The notes under the pieces: generated by a model
Told to the model about the DNA's origin: nothing
The model's database searches: none
Seen by the model: the letters and a program-made list of their open reading frames with translations, nothing else
Part shown: piece after piece, positions 50,901 through 59,324 of the stretch
Layout: every line of letters begins with the position of its first letter
Numbering within the stretch: the first letter of the stretch is position 1
Translations under genes and position numbers: made by a program
From: Acholoe squamosa
Lineage: Eukaryota; Annelida; Polychaeta; Phyllodocida; Polynoidae
NCBI GenBank assembly: GCA_949317995.1
Contig: OX439040.1
Location: 60,050,089-60,114,088, forward strand
Reading direction: 5' to 3'
Length of the DNA stretch: 64,000 bases

Positions 50901-51499
50901 TAAGGCCTCTGCCTGATAGGAGCATGATCACCGGTGTCTATAGTCATTTCAACCTTGGTGGTCATTCCATTCACTCCCTCCTCCAGGGCAAATACTTGGG
51001 GTCGTGACCTGACCCAATCTTCTAAGTCTGTCGATGCTATATATAAATCTCGCTGCTTAGCAGTCTGTAGGGCATAGTTTTCTCCTAGGAGTATCACCTT
51101 CTTAGTGCTATAGTCTATAACAGCCTCTAGTCTCCTAAGGGTATCATCCCCTAGAAGTATATCATGTGCCAGGGTGCATACAACCGTGACCTCTGCTACT
51201 AGAGACAGTATTTCTATAAGTGTCCGCCCTCTCGTAGGAATTATGTGTCCAGATATAGATTTAAGTCCCTCTGATTTCTTCATCAGTGGGGTGCGGTGAT
51301 TGGCTCGACATAGCCCCATCCAAAATTGTTCATTGATTAATGTTCTGCAGGCACCAGTGTCCACCAAACAGTTAGCTGTGATACTCCCAAAGGGAATATT
51401 CACACATGCTCGGGTGTCTGGTGCCCCTAAGCGTTTCCCGACACCGCATGTACAGGTGAAGCTGAACATTGTTTGGCGATATGGCCAGCTTGGCCACAT
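47930..51499 (-). CDS. Pol polyprotein: protease, RT, RNase H, integrase
   Basis: The open frame is 1189 codons; translation should enter it by frameshift near codon 22 rather than at its ATG. Visible parts: aspartic protease (LVDTGACRTLI, DTGA 47-50); reverse transcriptase (about 220-400, YLDD 346-349); RNase H (about 490-610, YTDACDYS, EKEAYA, FTDHKPL); integrase zinc-binding H706/H711/C741/C744; integrase core Asp772 and Glu862; a GPY/F-like segment near 990-1025; and a Pro-rich tail. This is the Ty3/gypsy order. The integrase core is broken: between Pro826 and Gly828 the conserved segment with the second catalytic Asp is missing in frame. Glu862 lies 34 residues after Gly828, so the rest of the core keeps its spacing. 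RT and RNase H motifs look intact. It overlaps gag by 73 nt and env by 49 nt. Confidence 0.96.
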   Translation of the reverse strand: MWPSWPYRQTMFSFTCTCGVGKRLGAPDTRACVNIPFGSITANCLVDTGACRTLINEQFWMGLCRANHRTPLMKKSEGLKSISGHIIPTRGRTLIEILSLVAEVTVVCTLAHDILLGDDTLRRLEAVIDYSTKKVILLGENYALQTAKQRDLYIASTDLEDWVRSRPQVFALEEGVNGMTTKVEMTIDTGDHAPIRQRPYRLPLSKRQVVEEEIEKMLREGVIRPSNSPWASPITLVPKPDGSTRFCVDFRKVNAVLRKDAHPLPIIQDILDSLTGAKVFSTMDLKAGYWQIPVAECDREKTAFITHRGHYEFNVMPFGLATAPAIFQRTMQAVLGDMLGAFALVYLDDIIVYSRSEEEHREHLRRVFDALEENGLKLKPSKCHLNVPSVKILGYIVTPEGISSNPEKTSAISNLGQPQSVKEVRSFLGMANYYRQCVPNYARIASPIVALTRKHARFKWGSEEQTAFDTLKEMLISNRVMAHPDTSKGYKLYTDACDYSVGAILVQDDNDGIERPIQYVSKQLSGSQLKWATIEKEAYAVVYALTKLRPYLFGADFTIFTDHKPLKALFLSEVKNTKIQRWAVLIAEYGAPIQYRKGSNNIRADMLSRIRGTDIAALETTDWIAADDLACEHPNQIPWEFDQLEKDALREEQKTMAEYDLVGEEGSGYELKDGLLYSTVPPEGKIEYPRLVLPPSARYRVIRRAHTEVGHQAIRKTLDRLQEAYKWPGQRKDVAAVLQKCERCAIHAERRDYPEPTKMPIAAYPGQIVGMDLCGPFAPSPYSNRYILTVVDHCTGWVEAKPIPKKEAEQVLRYLEQEYLPRFGAPEGQEFQAVVVKQYLTECGVEMRRSTPYHPESNSKIERFHRTIKGMIRKLVNHQSSDWEDKLGQALWAHRISTSTVTGYTPFFLQYGRKPRAPLTRMLNRTEGSDPRAIGERVDLLAKAFQEAARATEDSRKYNHARLMKRARGGQVHPGDTVVLVAQERAPLDAKWDHGYLVTAVRGPVVTVINQRTGKQRVVNRDKLKLVDPDCVWDDVRPRPTRAQRRHIRVPPPPPQPVEPETSEEQELPTRTQPDTPASQTRERLPASKRRRVDSLGETELNPIPVRRSTRLAELRQTPMEITPEPETLSVTPPSTEPTTSPQDALQLGPTIRGKRRPQVTDEDRKDIDRQKRQCLVDQHPELASLLSV
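51350..51439 (-). promoter_or_regulatory. Gag-pol -1 ribosomal frameshift signal
   Basis: The heptamer GGGAAAC (51439-51433) is in phase with gag as G-GGA-AAC, two codons before the gag stop. Slipping back one base continues into the pol frame. After a 7-nt spacer an 8-bp perfect stem can form: GGCACCAG (51425-51418) with CTGGTGCC (51357-51350), with a 60-nt loop. The heptamer, spacer and stem match known retroviral -1 frameshift sites. Confidence 0.85.
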
Positions 51500-52389
51500 T
51501 TAAAACAATTGGGTGAGCCGTCCTCATTATATGCAGGCTTGCCAAACTTCCTTCCAGAGGTCCTCCCCCTTTGAGGTCGCTGATGTCCTGACGAGTGCTC
51601 CTCCTGGGGGTCTAGTTTCTTCTCCACCCGTCCTAATTGCTTCTGCATCCCGCGGATGGCACCTGTCAGTTCCTTTAATGTTTTTGACAGCTCATCATCC
51701 ATGGTAGCTGATGCCTGGGCTAAAGGTAAGGCCGCGATGTCCATTGGTTCATCTTGGCGATGACCAGTTTCTGCCATGGCCATGGCACGGGCGGATGCAT
51801 TAGCATGGTTGATGGCTTGCATTATGGTGTTTGGTCGTTGTAGATGAACTTGGGCTCTTACCTCCCTGTCTCGGAGCCCACTAATGAAGTTCCGTACCAA
51901 TCTCTCCATAACCAGGGGTACAGCCAGCTCTTGGAGAGTGTAGGCCTTCTGAACATGGCTGATGAACTTAAGGCCATACTCTCTGCTATCTTGATACGGG
52001 AGTTGTTTCAGGAGGTCCACTTTATTCCGTTTGTGCTCGGGCTCATCTTCATCCAGAAATGCTTCTACGATATGGTCCTTCACCACAGCCCAGGTGACAG
52101 GTAATGGTGGATGGGCATTAGCACGTTGATCGATGAGGTCAGCTATACTATTTCTCAATGGACCTTTGCTTATATAGCCAACCATCTCCATGACCAGATT
52201 ATCACCTGCATTTGTCCATCTCTGGGCAGCTGTGACAGCCTCCATCCATTCTCTCAGGTGATCCCTCTCTGACCCATCACAGCTCTCTATGTGCCTGCCA
52301 TGCTGCTCCAACTTCTTTCTTATATTCTCTTCCTGTCTCTGTGCATTACGCTCCTGTTGAGCCTGGATTAGTTGCTGTGCTTCAGCCAT
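51427..52389 (-). CDS. Gag (capsid-nucleocapsid) of the gypsy element
   Basis: The 320-residue protein should assemble virus-like particles and package the element RNA. The N-terminus is Gln-rich and helical (MAEAQQLIQAQQERNAQRQE). A capsid-like region covers about 45-200 (LREWMEAVTAAQRW...). One CCHC zinc knuckle, CFKCGQAGHIAKQC, lies at 295-308 near the C-terminus. The stop at 51427 follows directly after the slippery heptamer, so a fraction of ribosomes should make Gag-Pol. It starts at an ATG 221 nt inside the 5' LTR boundary and follows a short leader frame. The ORF is intact. Confidence 0.93.
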   Translation of the reverse strand: MAEAQQLIQAQQERNAQRQEENIRKKLEQHGRHIESCDGSERDHLREWMEAVTAAQRWTNAGDNLVMEMVGYISKGPLRNSIADLIDQRANAHPPLPVTWAVVKDHIVEAFLDEDEPEHKRNKVDLLKQLPYQDSREYGLKFISHVQKAYTLQELAVPLVMERLVRNFISGLRDREVRAQVHLQRPNTIMQAINHANASARAMAMAETGHRQDEPMDIAALPLAQASATMDDELSKTLKELTGAIRGMQKQLGRVEKKLDPQEEHSSGHQRPQRGRTSGRKFGKPAYNEDGSPNCFKCGQAGHIAKQCSASPVHAVSGNA

Positions 52390-52422
52390 TGTAGCTTAAT
52401 GGTTAATTAGGTCAGTTAATAA

Positions 52423-52521
52423 TCACCTCTCTTCTTGTTCTTCTCGGTCTTCAGATAGCCCATCTACTATCTGTTTTATGATCTGTCCATCTATGTCATC
52501 TAAGGTGAATCTTCCAGCCAT
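52423..52521 (-). CDS. Short leader frame upstream of gag
   Basis: A 32-codon frame (MAGRFTLDDIDGQIIKQIVD...) lies between the primer site and gag, 33 nt before the gag ATG. Its last bases read GAGAG followed by GTGATT, which resembles a splice donor. It could be an upstream ORF that tunes gag translation, or leader sequence carrying the donor for the env RNA. I know no homologue, and its coding status is uncertain. Confidence 0.35.
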   Translation of the reverse strand: MAGRFTLDDIDGQIIKQIVDGLSEDREEQEER

Positions 52522-52591
52522 CTTCAGGACTACAGCCAATGTAAGGTGCTGTACTGTTCTGGAGTCTGCTGTAGTTAAACCAGCATGTTGA

Positions 52592-52609
52592 GTCTCGTCC
52601 GGGTCGCCA
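52592..52609 (-). other. Primer-binding site
   Basis: One base inside the 5' LTR, the minus strand reads TGGCGACCCGGACGAGAC. It begins with TGG, complementary to a tRNA CCA end. Which tRNA it fits cannot be decided from this sequence. Confidence 0.75.
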
Positions 52610-52610
52610 C

Positions 52611-53239
52611 TATAAAGTTGGAGGGGTTCCTCCAAGGCTGGTCCAGTCCTGTTAGGCTACTGCTGCATGGTAGAGAAGGTGAAGTAACAACTCAAGAGAG
52701 AGGCTGGTGGTAACTTAACTTTATTGCTCAAACTCAGGGGCTTTTATACAAAGTCAGAGAGCAGTTCCCCCTAAAACTGCCCACACACAATACCTGGAAT
52801 CATGGTCCTTCATTGGTGATTCTTAGAAAACACACTTTACCTAAAAGAAGTCAATCACTGACATATATCTGATACCATATAAGAACAGTACTAAAAGTAA
52901 GTGACACACTTAAGCAGTTGTACACAATTCAATGGAATATGCCCTTAATTCCAAGTATACCCCCTCCCACTTTGGGGTACCCACAATAACAAAACAGGCT
53001 AATTCTAAGAAAACCCAGTTCTATAAGTAGGTGTAGCACCCTTACTACTAAATGGCCCCACACCCATACAGTCTTACTCGGAAATGACCCTACCCTGGAT
53101 CCTTAACTAGAAACCCAGATACATCACAGCGAGCTGCTCCATCAAACCCACAGTAAACAACCCACATACCACACTGACACCATACCAGGGGTGTGGTGGA
53201 CCACCAGTACACGACCCTTTAAGGGGTCTGCACTCTACA
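52611..53239 (-). repeat. 5' LTR of the gypsy element, 629 bp
   Basis: It is the same length as the 3' LTR and differs at two positions (ATGCCC against ATACCC, and CTCGGA against CTCAGA). The TATAAAA lies at 52748-52742 and AATAAA at 52725-52720. It drives the element's own transcription. Confidence 0.95.
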
Positions 53240-53480
53240 ATGTGACATGAGAGGTTCTTAGAGGTGACATGGGACATGGGGATTTAAGTGACATGCGACA
53301 TAACCATTTCTTAAAATTGACATGTGACATGGGGGACCCCCCATCCACACCCCCTTTAGTGACAGAGACATGGGGAAATAGAAATTTAGTGACATGTGAC
53401 ATGGCCTTTTCTTAAAATCGACATGTGACATGGGGACCCCCCATCTTGACCCCCAATAGACCTTTTTGCCTGATGTTGAA
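53240..53480. repeat. ~80-bp minisatellite, right part
   Basis: This continues the array of 45161-45448 (GACATGTGACATGG and TTCTTAAAATCGACATG cores near 53309 and 53409), beginning with the ATGT target duplication. Confidence 0.8.
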
Positions 53481-53904
53481 CACCCTGTGACATATGGCAC
53501 ATATCAAACTGAACCTCAATCATGCTAGGGCTATATATTGAAACCAATGTATTTTGATTATACCTCAGGTCAGCTTCCTATAGGGTAACCAATCGCACAG
53601 TAAAGTCAAATAGCGCAAGTTACAGTTACGGAGTGTTTCAATTTATGGGTCTCTGTGGGCAAACAAACTGATCATGTACAGTCTTAATCGTGGCAGGAGA
53701 AAAATGTCCCAAATTGAGCAAGGGGACCAGTTCACATGATTCCTATTGTAGCACTGAAACTTCAAGTAGGTTTGTGGACAGACAGCTCCCCCTTCCCCTG
53801 GTCATTTTTTCCTTTTTTTCAGCAAGTATAGGTTCAAGTGCATGTACGGAGGAGAGGTATTGGAGCCATGTATGTCTGGGCCAATTATATTGCGGCAGAA
53901 TAGC
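53481..53904. other. Non-coding DNA
   Basis: No gene recognised between the minisatellite and the (AT)n tract. Confidence 0.5.
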
Positions 53905-53916
53905 CTAATATATATC

Positions 53917-53996
<80 letters not shown>
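53905..53996. repeat. (AT)n microsatellite
   Basis: About 75-90 bp of AT repeat; the Ile/Tyr frame across it is meaningless. A (CAAA)n tract follows at about 54062-54081. Confidence 0.95.
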
Positions 53997-54002
<6 letters not shown>

Positions 54003-54114
54003 TCGTACTACTGAAATTTCTTGAATGTCTGAGTTCCTCGATGGTCCCTGGACGTAAAACTAAACAAACAAACAAACAAACTGAAATTTCTAATATCAAT
54101 CTACACAGTGTTTT

Positions 54115-55200
54115 TAATTTTCTAAACATGTTTAGCCAAACAATGTGCTTAGCTCAAGTGTTTAAAAATGTAGGTGTTTAGGTTAAAACTTTGTGTTTAG
54201 ATATCTATGATTTTTTTGTGTTTAGGGAGTGGTCATTATTTATCAACAGGGGGGGATGGTGGGTTCGAGGGGGGGCGTAAAAATTTCAGACCCCTCCCGA
54301 GGGGGGGCTAACAAAATTTTGACCCCTCTTGAGGGTGGGCTAAAAAAATTTACCCTCTTTTGAGCAAAAAAGCATGCGCGCTACTAAAGCTCAAAGAGGG
54401 GCGCGAAAATTCTCCGCGCCTCCAGTTTCGCGCATCCATGCGGAAACCCACCACCCGCCCCCTGTTGATAAATAATGACCACTCCCTTAGGTGTTTATGA
54501 ATTTTTGTGTTTAGATGTTTAAATGATTTGATCGAGAGTTAAGGTTTGCAGATATGTATGCATTAAAATAAAGAGATATATTTTGTTTGGTTTCTCATTT
54601 ACAGGGGGGACATCAGCATGTATTTAATTGTCAAAGTCTCCTAAGATGTCAGCCACAGCTATATATGTGTACATATATTACACACTGCATCAGACTGAGA
54701 GACTTGAGAAAGTACAACAGCTTGGCAGGAAGGATATTGCCTTATCTATTCCAGAATAACATCAAATAGGTGTCAGTTATGGAGCCTATTGATTATTTTA
54801 TGCTATTGATGGTGGCATAAGGTGAATCTAGTCAATTTTCTATTGCCCTTTCATTTCACATGACATTTTATGAAATGAAACCATGATAAACGTGGGATTT
54901 GGGGACATTTGTCACAACAATTGATTATAACTGTGTGCAGATAGTCCATTCAAAGATAGTGCTGCTACCTGGTGTGGATTCAACACCCAAGTATCTAAAC
55001 ATATTGATGTTTAAATCTAAACACCTATTATTCAACTCTTTCAACTCTAAACATCTAAACATGTTTAGCATAAACATTTATGTAGTTAGAATAAAAGTGT
55101 TCATTTCCTAAATGTGTAGTCAATGAGACACCTAACTGACCTATATGTTTAGGTTTTAAACGTGTTTAGACCTGAACATGTTTAAAATCTAAACACCATT
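54115..55200. repeat. Cluster of TGTTTAG/CTAAACA motifs
   Basis: More than a dozen copies of TGTTTAG or its complement occur in about 0.8 kb, excluding the MITE inserted inside. The 14-bp palindrome CTAAACATGTTTAG is present twice (54122-54135 and 55055-55068). No fixed period is obvious, so it looks like an old, degraded short tandem array. No gene recognised. Confidence 0.55.
54225..54486. mobile_element. PIF/Harbinger-like MITE, copy 2, 262 bp
   Basis: The ends GGGAGTGGTCATTATTTATC and GATAAATAATGACCACTCCC are perfect inverted repeats with TTA duplicated on both sides. The interior matches 27044-27380 but has shorter G runs. It lies inside the TGTTTAG motif cluster. Confidence 0.85.
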
Positions 55201-57559
55201 TTTGCAATGTACTTATACAAGCTAAACATATTAAGAGCAAGGGAGTATAGTAAGGCTAACAAAAACATATGATATCATACATTGGGTTCATTTAAGAAAA
55301 CACACAGAGATGTAGCACACATTTGCAAGATAAGACTTGAAAAGCCTCCACATGAAACTATTCAGTTACACTTGTGTCAGTCTCAAAGAGTAGACCGCCA
55401 TCACTATCAGAATGATAAACTCAATGTGTCACCTTTATCTATTTCATACAGATTCTCAATACGACCAATCCTTGTTTTAAACTTAGATTTAGTGTCAGAA
55501 TCTTGAACCTGAGAACTAAGGTTATCCAATAGTTTACTACCCTGATATAGGGGACACCACTTTACAAACTCACTTTTCAACCTTGGTTTGTCCCTATCAA
55601 CATACTGACCAGTTTTGGCATACTTAAACATCAATCTCAGCAACAATTCATCTCGGAGGCAATTTTATCTGCGTACAGTAACTTACAGCCAATATCATTC
55701 TATTTTCTATATTGCATGTAACAGTAGCATACTTGCATTAGGCTTATGCCCCTTTCGGTCAAAACACATATATGTTTGAGTTGGGAGGTCATACTATAGC
55801 AACATGTCAGCATGATACACCAATATCGTACTGGTATTAAGTTACTGTCAGGTGTGGTTTTACAGCATCATAATGACAATTAATGTACATTTGAGGCACT
55901 ATTCTGTCCTTAAATGGCCTTTGTGACATTTGAATTGACAGAATTGACCTATTCATAGATAAAGACAATAGATTAAAACCATCGACATTTATCTCTACAC
56001 AGAGAGAAGAACACTGATCGCTTTGACGCATACTGCACAGATCACAATTTGTCTCCCACATGACATGTATGAAGGCATGTCGAATGAGGTTGACGCTTTC
56101 ATATTTGGTTTGTCAACTCCACTTGACACGTCACATATTTCTGATCCATTCACCTGAGTGCTAGGTAATACTGTGAGACAATTATGTAAGGGTCAAGAGC
56201 AGTCAATAGCTATATACCAATGGTTCAATCAAGGAAAGCCTATAATAGTGAGTAATAGATGTTTAACGCCATTTCGACAGCTGAGGTCATATTCATGGCG
56301 GGAACTATATTACACAATTTCACAGAGGAATATGTCGGTGCCTGCGCATATGTGCACCACACACATCCTGAGAGAATAGGAAAGAGGAGAAATTGACCCT
56401 TTTAAGTGGACTAGGGAAGCCCAGCCTATAATAGAAGGCAGGGGATATCATAGTCCCACAGGCCTGCAACACTAAGGCACTTTTTCCTATCTACAGAACT
56501 TTTACTTGACTGAGGACCTCTATGCAGTCCATAAGACAAGGGCATGGAGGTGCATGGCAATGCCATCTGTCTCCATGTAATGAAGATACTGAGATTATAG
56601 ACTGTGGGTTAGCATACAATCTTTTGGTATTTTCACTGACCCACACACAAGGTGTCTAACCTCTCCAGTTGAAGAATTCAGGATTGTGGGTGTCCATTTT
56701 GATATTCAATAACAAATGCAAATTTAACAATGAAATAGAATTCACTACCATTCATTGATAGTATTTACAGATCTTAGTGATCTATTCTTCCTGAAAACAA
56801 AATGACACAGATGTTGAGAATGGGCAAACCAAAAGACAAAGTGTAGGGTTACAGTTCAGAAGGAGCTTAAGATGCCATGGAGAAAGTTCTGTGTCAGCTG
56901 AGAGTGTGTCACATGGAAACATCAGTAGATGTGTCAGAGACTGAAGAACATTGTGTCAAGAGTGCAGAAGATGTGTCAGGAGTTGCAGAGAGTCTAGTGC
57001 AGAAGGAGACATCTAGTGCTATGAGGAAGGCACCACAAGAGGCTGTAGTGGTACAGTAAGGACAATTGATAGTGTCAAGTCATGAGATGTTGAAATTGTA
57101 ACATCCAGATACTCAAGTGGAGGAGTCCAGCTAAGTAATGCTTCAGATCTCAGCAATGTGTATGTTAATATGAAATGACTCTATGGAGGCTGAACTGTAT
57201 ACAGGATCATAGGTGGCTCTGTAAGGCTAGTAAAATGCATTTGCACTATGAGTATACAGCAGATCTGTTGGGGACATTATTAGTAGTTCTGGTTTATTGG
57301 CGGCGAGGTGGCGGAGGCACATGTAAATTGATTGTCTGGTGGGTGCAGTCAGGATGCACTAAGATGGTGGAGGAATGCACTGAGACACCGCAGAAGGACA
57401 CAGGATGCAGCAAGTGGACACTGTTTATAGAATCTGTTAGAAGTAAACTTCAGAAGGAGAATCTGAAGATTGGAACTATATTTGCTAGGTGAAACATTTT
57501 GTGAAAATCACAGCAAATATTGAAGAACTGAATTAGTTAGGGAAGTGAGGGGTAAAGCC
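55201..57559. other. Non-coding DNA, no gene recognised
   Basis: Frames at 56877-57059 and 57175-57492 (plus) and 55407-55646 and 55837-56061 (minus) have no recognisable domain. The stretch 56880-57010 repeats GATGTGTCAG-like words and is biased in composition. Confidence 0.45.
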
Positions 57560-57561
57560 TA

Positions 57562-58090
57562 CGGAGCCCCTAATAGGACAAACCAAAAATATTTCTTTTT
57601 CCAAAAAAAAATATTCTTGCGGATACTGAAGAATTGTTGCAGATACTGAAGAATTCTTGCTGATACTGAACAATTCTTGTGGGTACTGAACAATTCTTGC
57701 AGTTACTGAACAATTCTTGCGGGTGAGAAATAATTCAAATTCTATACACATATTTTCCCATCATTTTCTCGAATTCTATGCAGGAAACCATTGTTCCTTA
57801 CAATGTTTTATTCCATATGAATCATTCTGTAGCTGCAGGAATCTTCCTGTAGCTGCAGGAATCGTCCAGTATCCGCAGGAATCTTCCAGTATCTGCAGGA
57901 ATGTGATTAAAGTAACCTCTCTGTATTGTTATCAAAGGTTCTTTAAGGTTTATTCAAATTCTATACACATATTTTTCCATCATTTTCTCAAATTCTATTC
58001 CTCCTGTACCCGTAGGAATGTTCCTGTACCCGCAGGAATATATTTTGCATAAAAAAAAAATCTTTTTAGTATGTCCTATTAGGGGCTCCG
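57562..58090. mobile_element. Foldback-type element with CGGAGCCC ends, 529 bp
   Basis: The termini match the 13783-14638 element (CGGAGCCCCTAATAGGACA and its complement) with TA flanks. The left arm has ATTCTTGCGGATACTGAAG-type units and the right arm has GCAGGAATSTTCCTGTACC-type units. A middle segment not seen in the first copy separates them, with ATTCTATACACATATTTT present twice. Confidence 0.8.
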
Positions 58091-59324
58091 TAATAGCCTC
58101 ACGTGAGGAATGAAAATCTCACAGGGAATGATGTGCTAGAAACTGCTCTTCCCAAGATTAGGTTTATGCTATATTCAAAATATTAATAGCAGTTGTGTTT
58201 GCTATTTGGTAAAGATTTTTGATAATTAACCTAGTCTGTGTAACATGTAACTAAGCAAGAAAAACTAAGAAAGTGAAACTACAGTAATTTAGATTTCCAA
58301 GTGACTTTATTGTCAGGTGAAACTAAGTAAACAGGAGGACTGTCCTGGAGGACTATATACTGAACTATAGAGTTCATTCAGTAAAGCTGAACTGTTTATT
58401 CCAAGACTTAGAGAAACTGGACACTAATAAGAAAGCAAGGACATTTCTATATAGTTAAAGTCAAGAAAAAATATTCTTGCGGATACTGAAGAATTGTTGC
58501 AGATACTGAAGAATTCTTGCTGATACTGAACAATTCTTGTGGGTACTGAACAATTCTTGCAGTTACTGAACAATTCTTGCGGGTGAGAAATAATTCAAAT
58601 TCTATACACATATTTTCCCATCATTTTCTCGAATTCTATGCAGGAAACCATTGTTCCTTACAATGTTTTATTCCATATGAATCATTCTGTAGCTGCAGGA
58701 ATCTTCCTGTAGCTGCAGGAATCGTCCAGTATCCGCAGGAATCTTCCAGTATCTGCAGGAATGTGATTAAAGTAACCTCTCTGTATTGTTATCAAAGGTT
58801 CTTTAAGGTTTATTCAAATTCTATACACATATTTTTCCATCATTTTCTCAAATTCTATTCCTCCTGTACCCGTAGGAATGTTCCTGTACCCGCAGGAATA
58901 TATTTTGCATAAAAAAAAATCTTTTTAGTATGTCCTATTAGGGGCTCCGTAATAGCCTCACGTGAGGAATGAAAATCTCACAGGGAATGATGTGCTAGAA
59001 ACCGCTCTTCCCAAGATTAGGTTTATGCTATATTCAAAATATTAATAGCAGTTGTGTTTGCTATTTGGTAAAGATTTTTGATAATTAACCTAGTCTGTGT
59101 AACATGTAACTAAGCAAGAAAAACTAAGAAAGTGAAACTACAGTAATTTAGATTTCCAAGTGACTTTATTGTCATGTGAAACTAAGTAAACAGGAGGACT
59201 GTCCTGGAGGACTATATACTGAACTATAGAGTTCATTCAGTAAAGCTGAACTGTTTATTCCAAGACTTAGAGAAACTGGACACTTATAAGAAAGCAAGGA
59301 CATTTCTATATAGTTAAAGTCAAG
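57606..59324. repeat. Recent tandem duplication, unit 860 bp
   Basis: 57606-58465 and 58466-59324 are almost identical; I see three single-base differences and one poly(A) length change. The unit starts inside the left arm of the foldback element and runs past its right end into flanking DNA. The second unit therefore holds a foldback copy without its left terminus, ending at 58949. The identical 111-codon frames in both units are repeat-derived. Confidence 0.92.

Larger units (their letters stand above)
45449..53239 (-). mobile_element. Env-carrying Ty3/gypsy retroelement (errantivirus-like), 7.8 kb
   Basis: Order on the minus strand: 5' LTR (53239-52611), primer site, short leader frame, gag, pol, env, polypurine tract, 3' LTR (46077-45449). 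The insertion is bracketed by ATGT at 45445-45448 and 53240-53243. The LTRs are equal in length and differ at only two positions, so insertion was recent. Gag, pol and env are each open over full length. Pol order is protease, RT, RNase H, integrase, as in Ty3/gypsy. Env is of the errantivirus/baculovirus F-protein type. One lesion is visible: the integrase lacks the residues around its second catalytic Asp. This copy therefore probably cannot integrate by itself, although it may still be expressed. Confidence 0.95.

Noticed and set aside
57717-58912. Two identical 111-codon proteins as a gene duplication
   Set aside because: They lie in the foldback element and its 860-bp tandem copy. The sequence is low-complexity transposon DNA.
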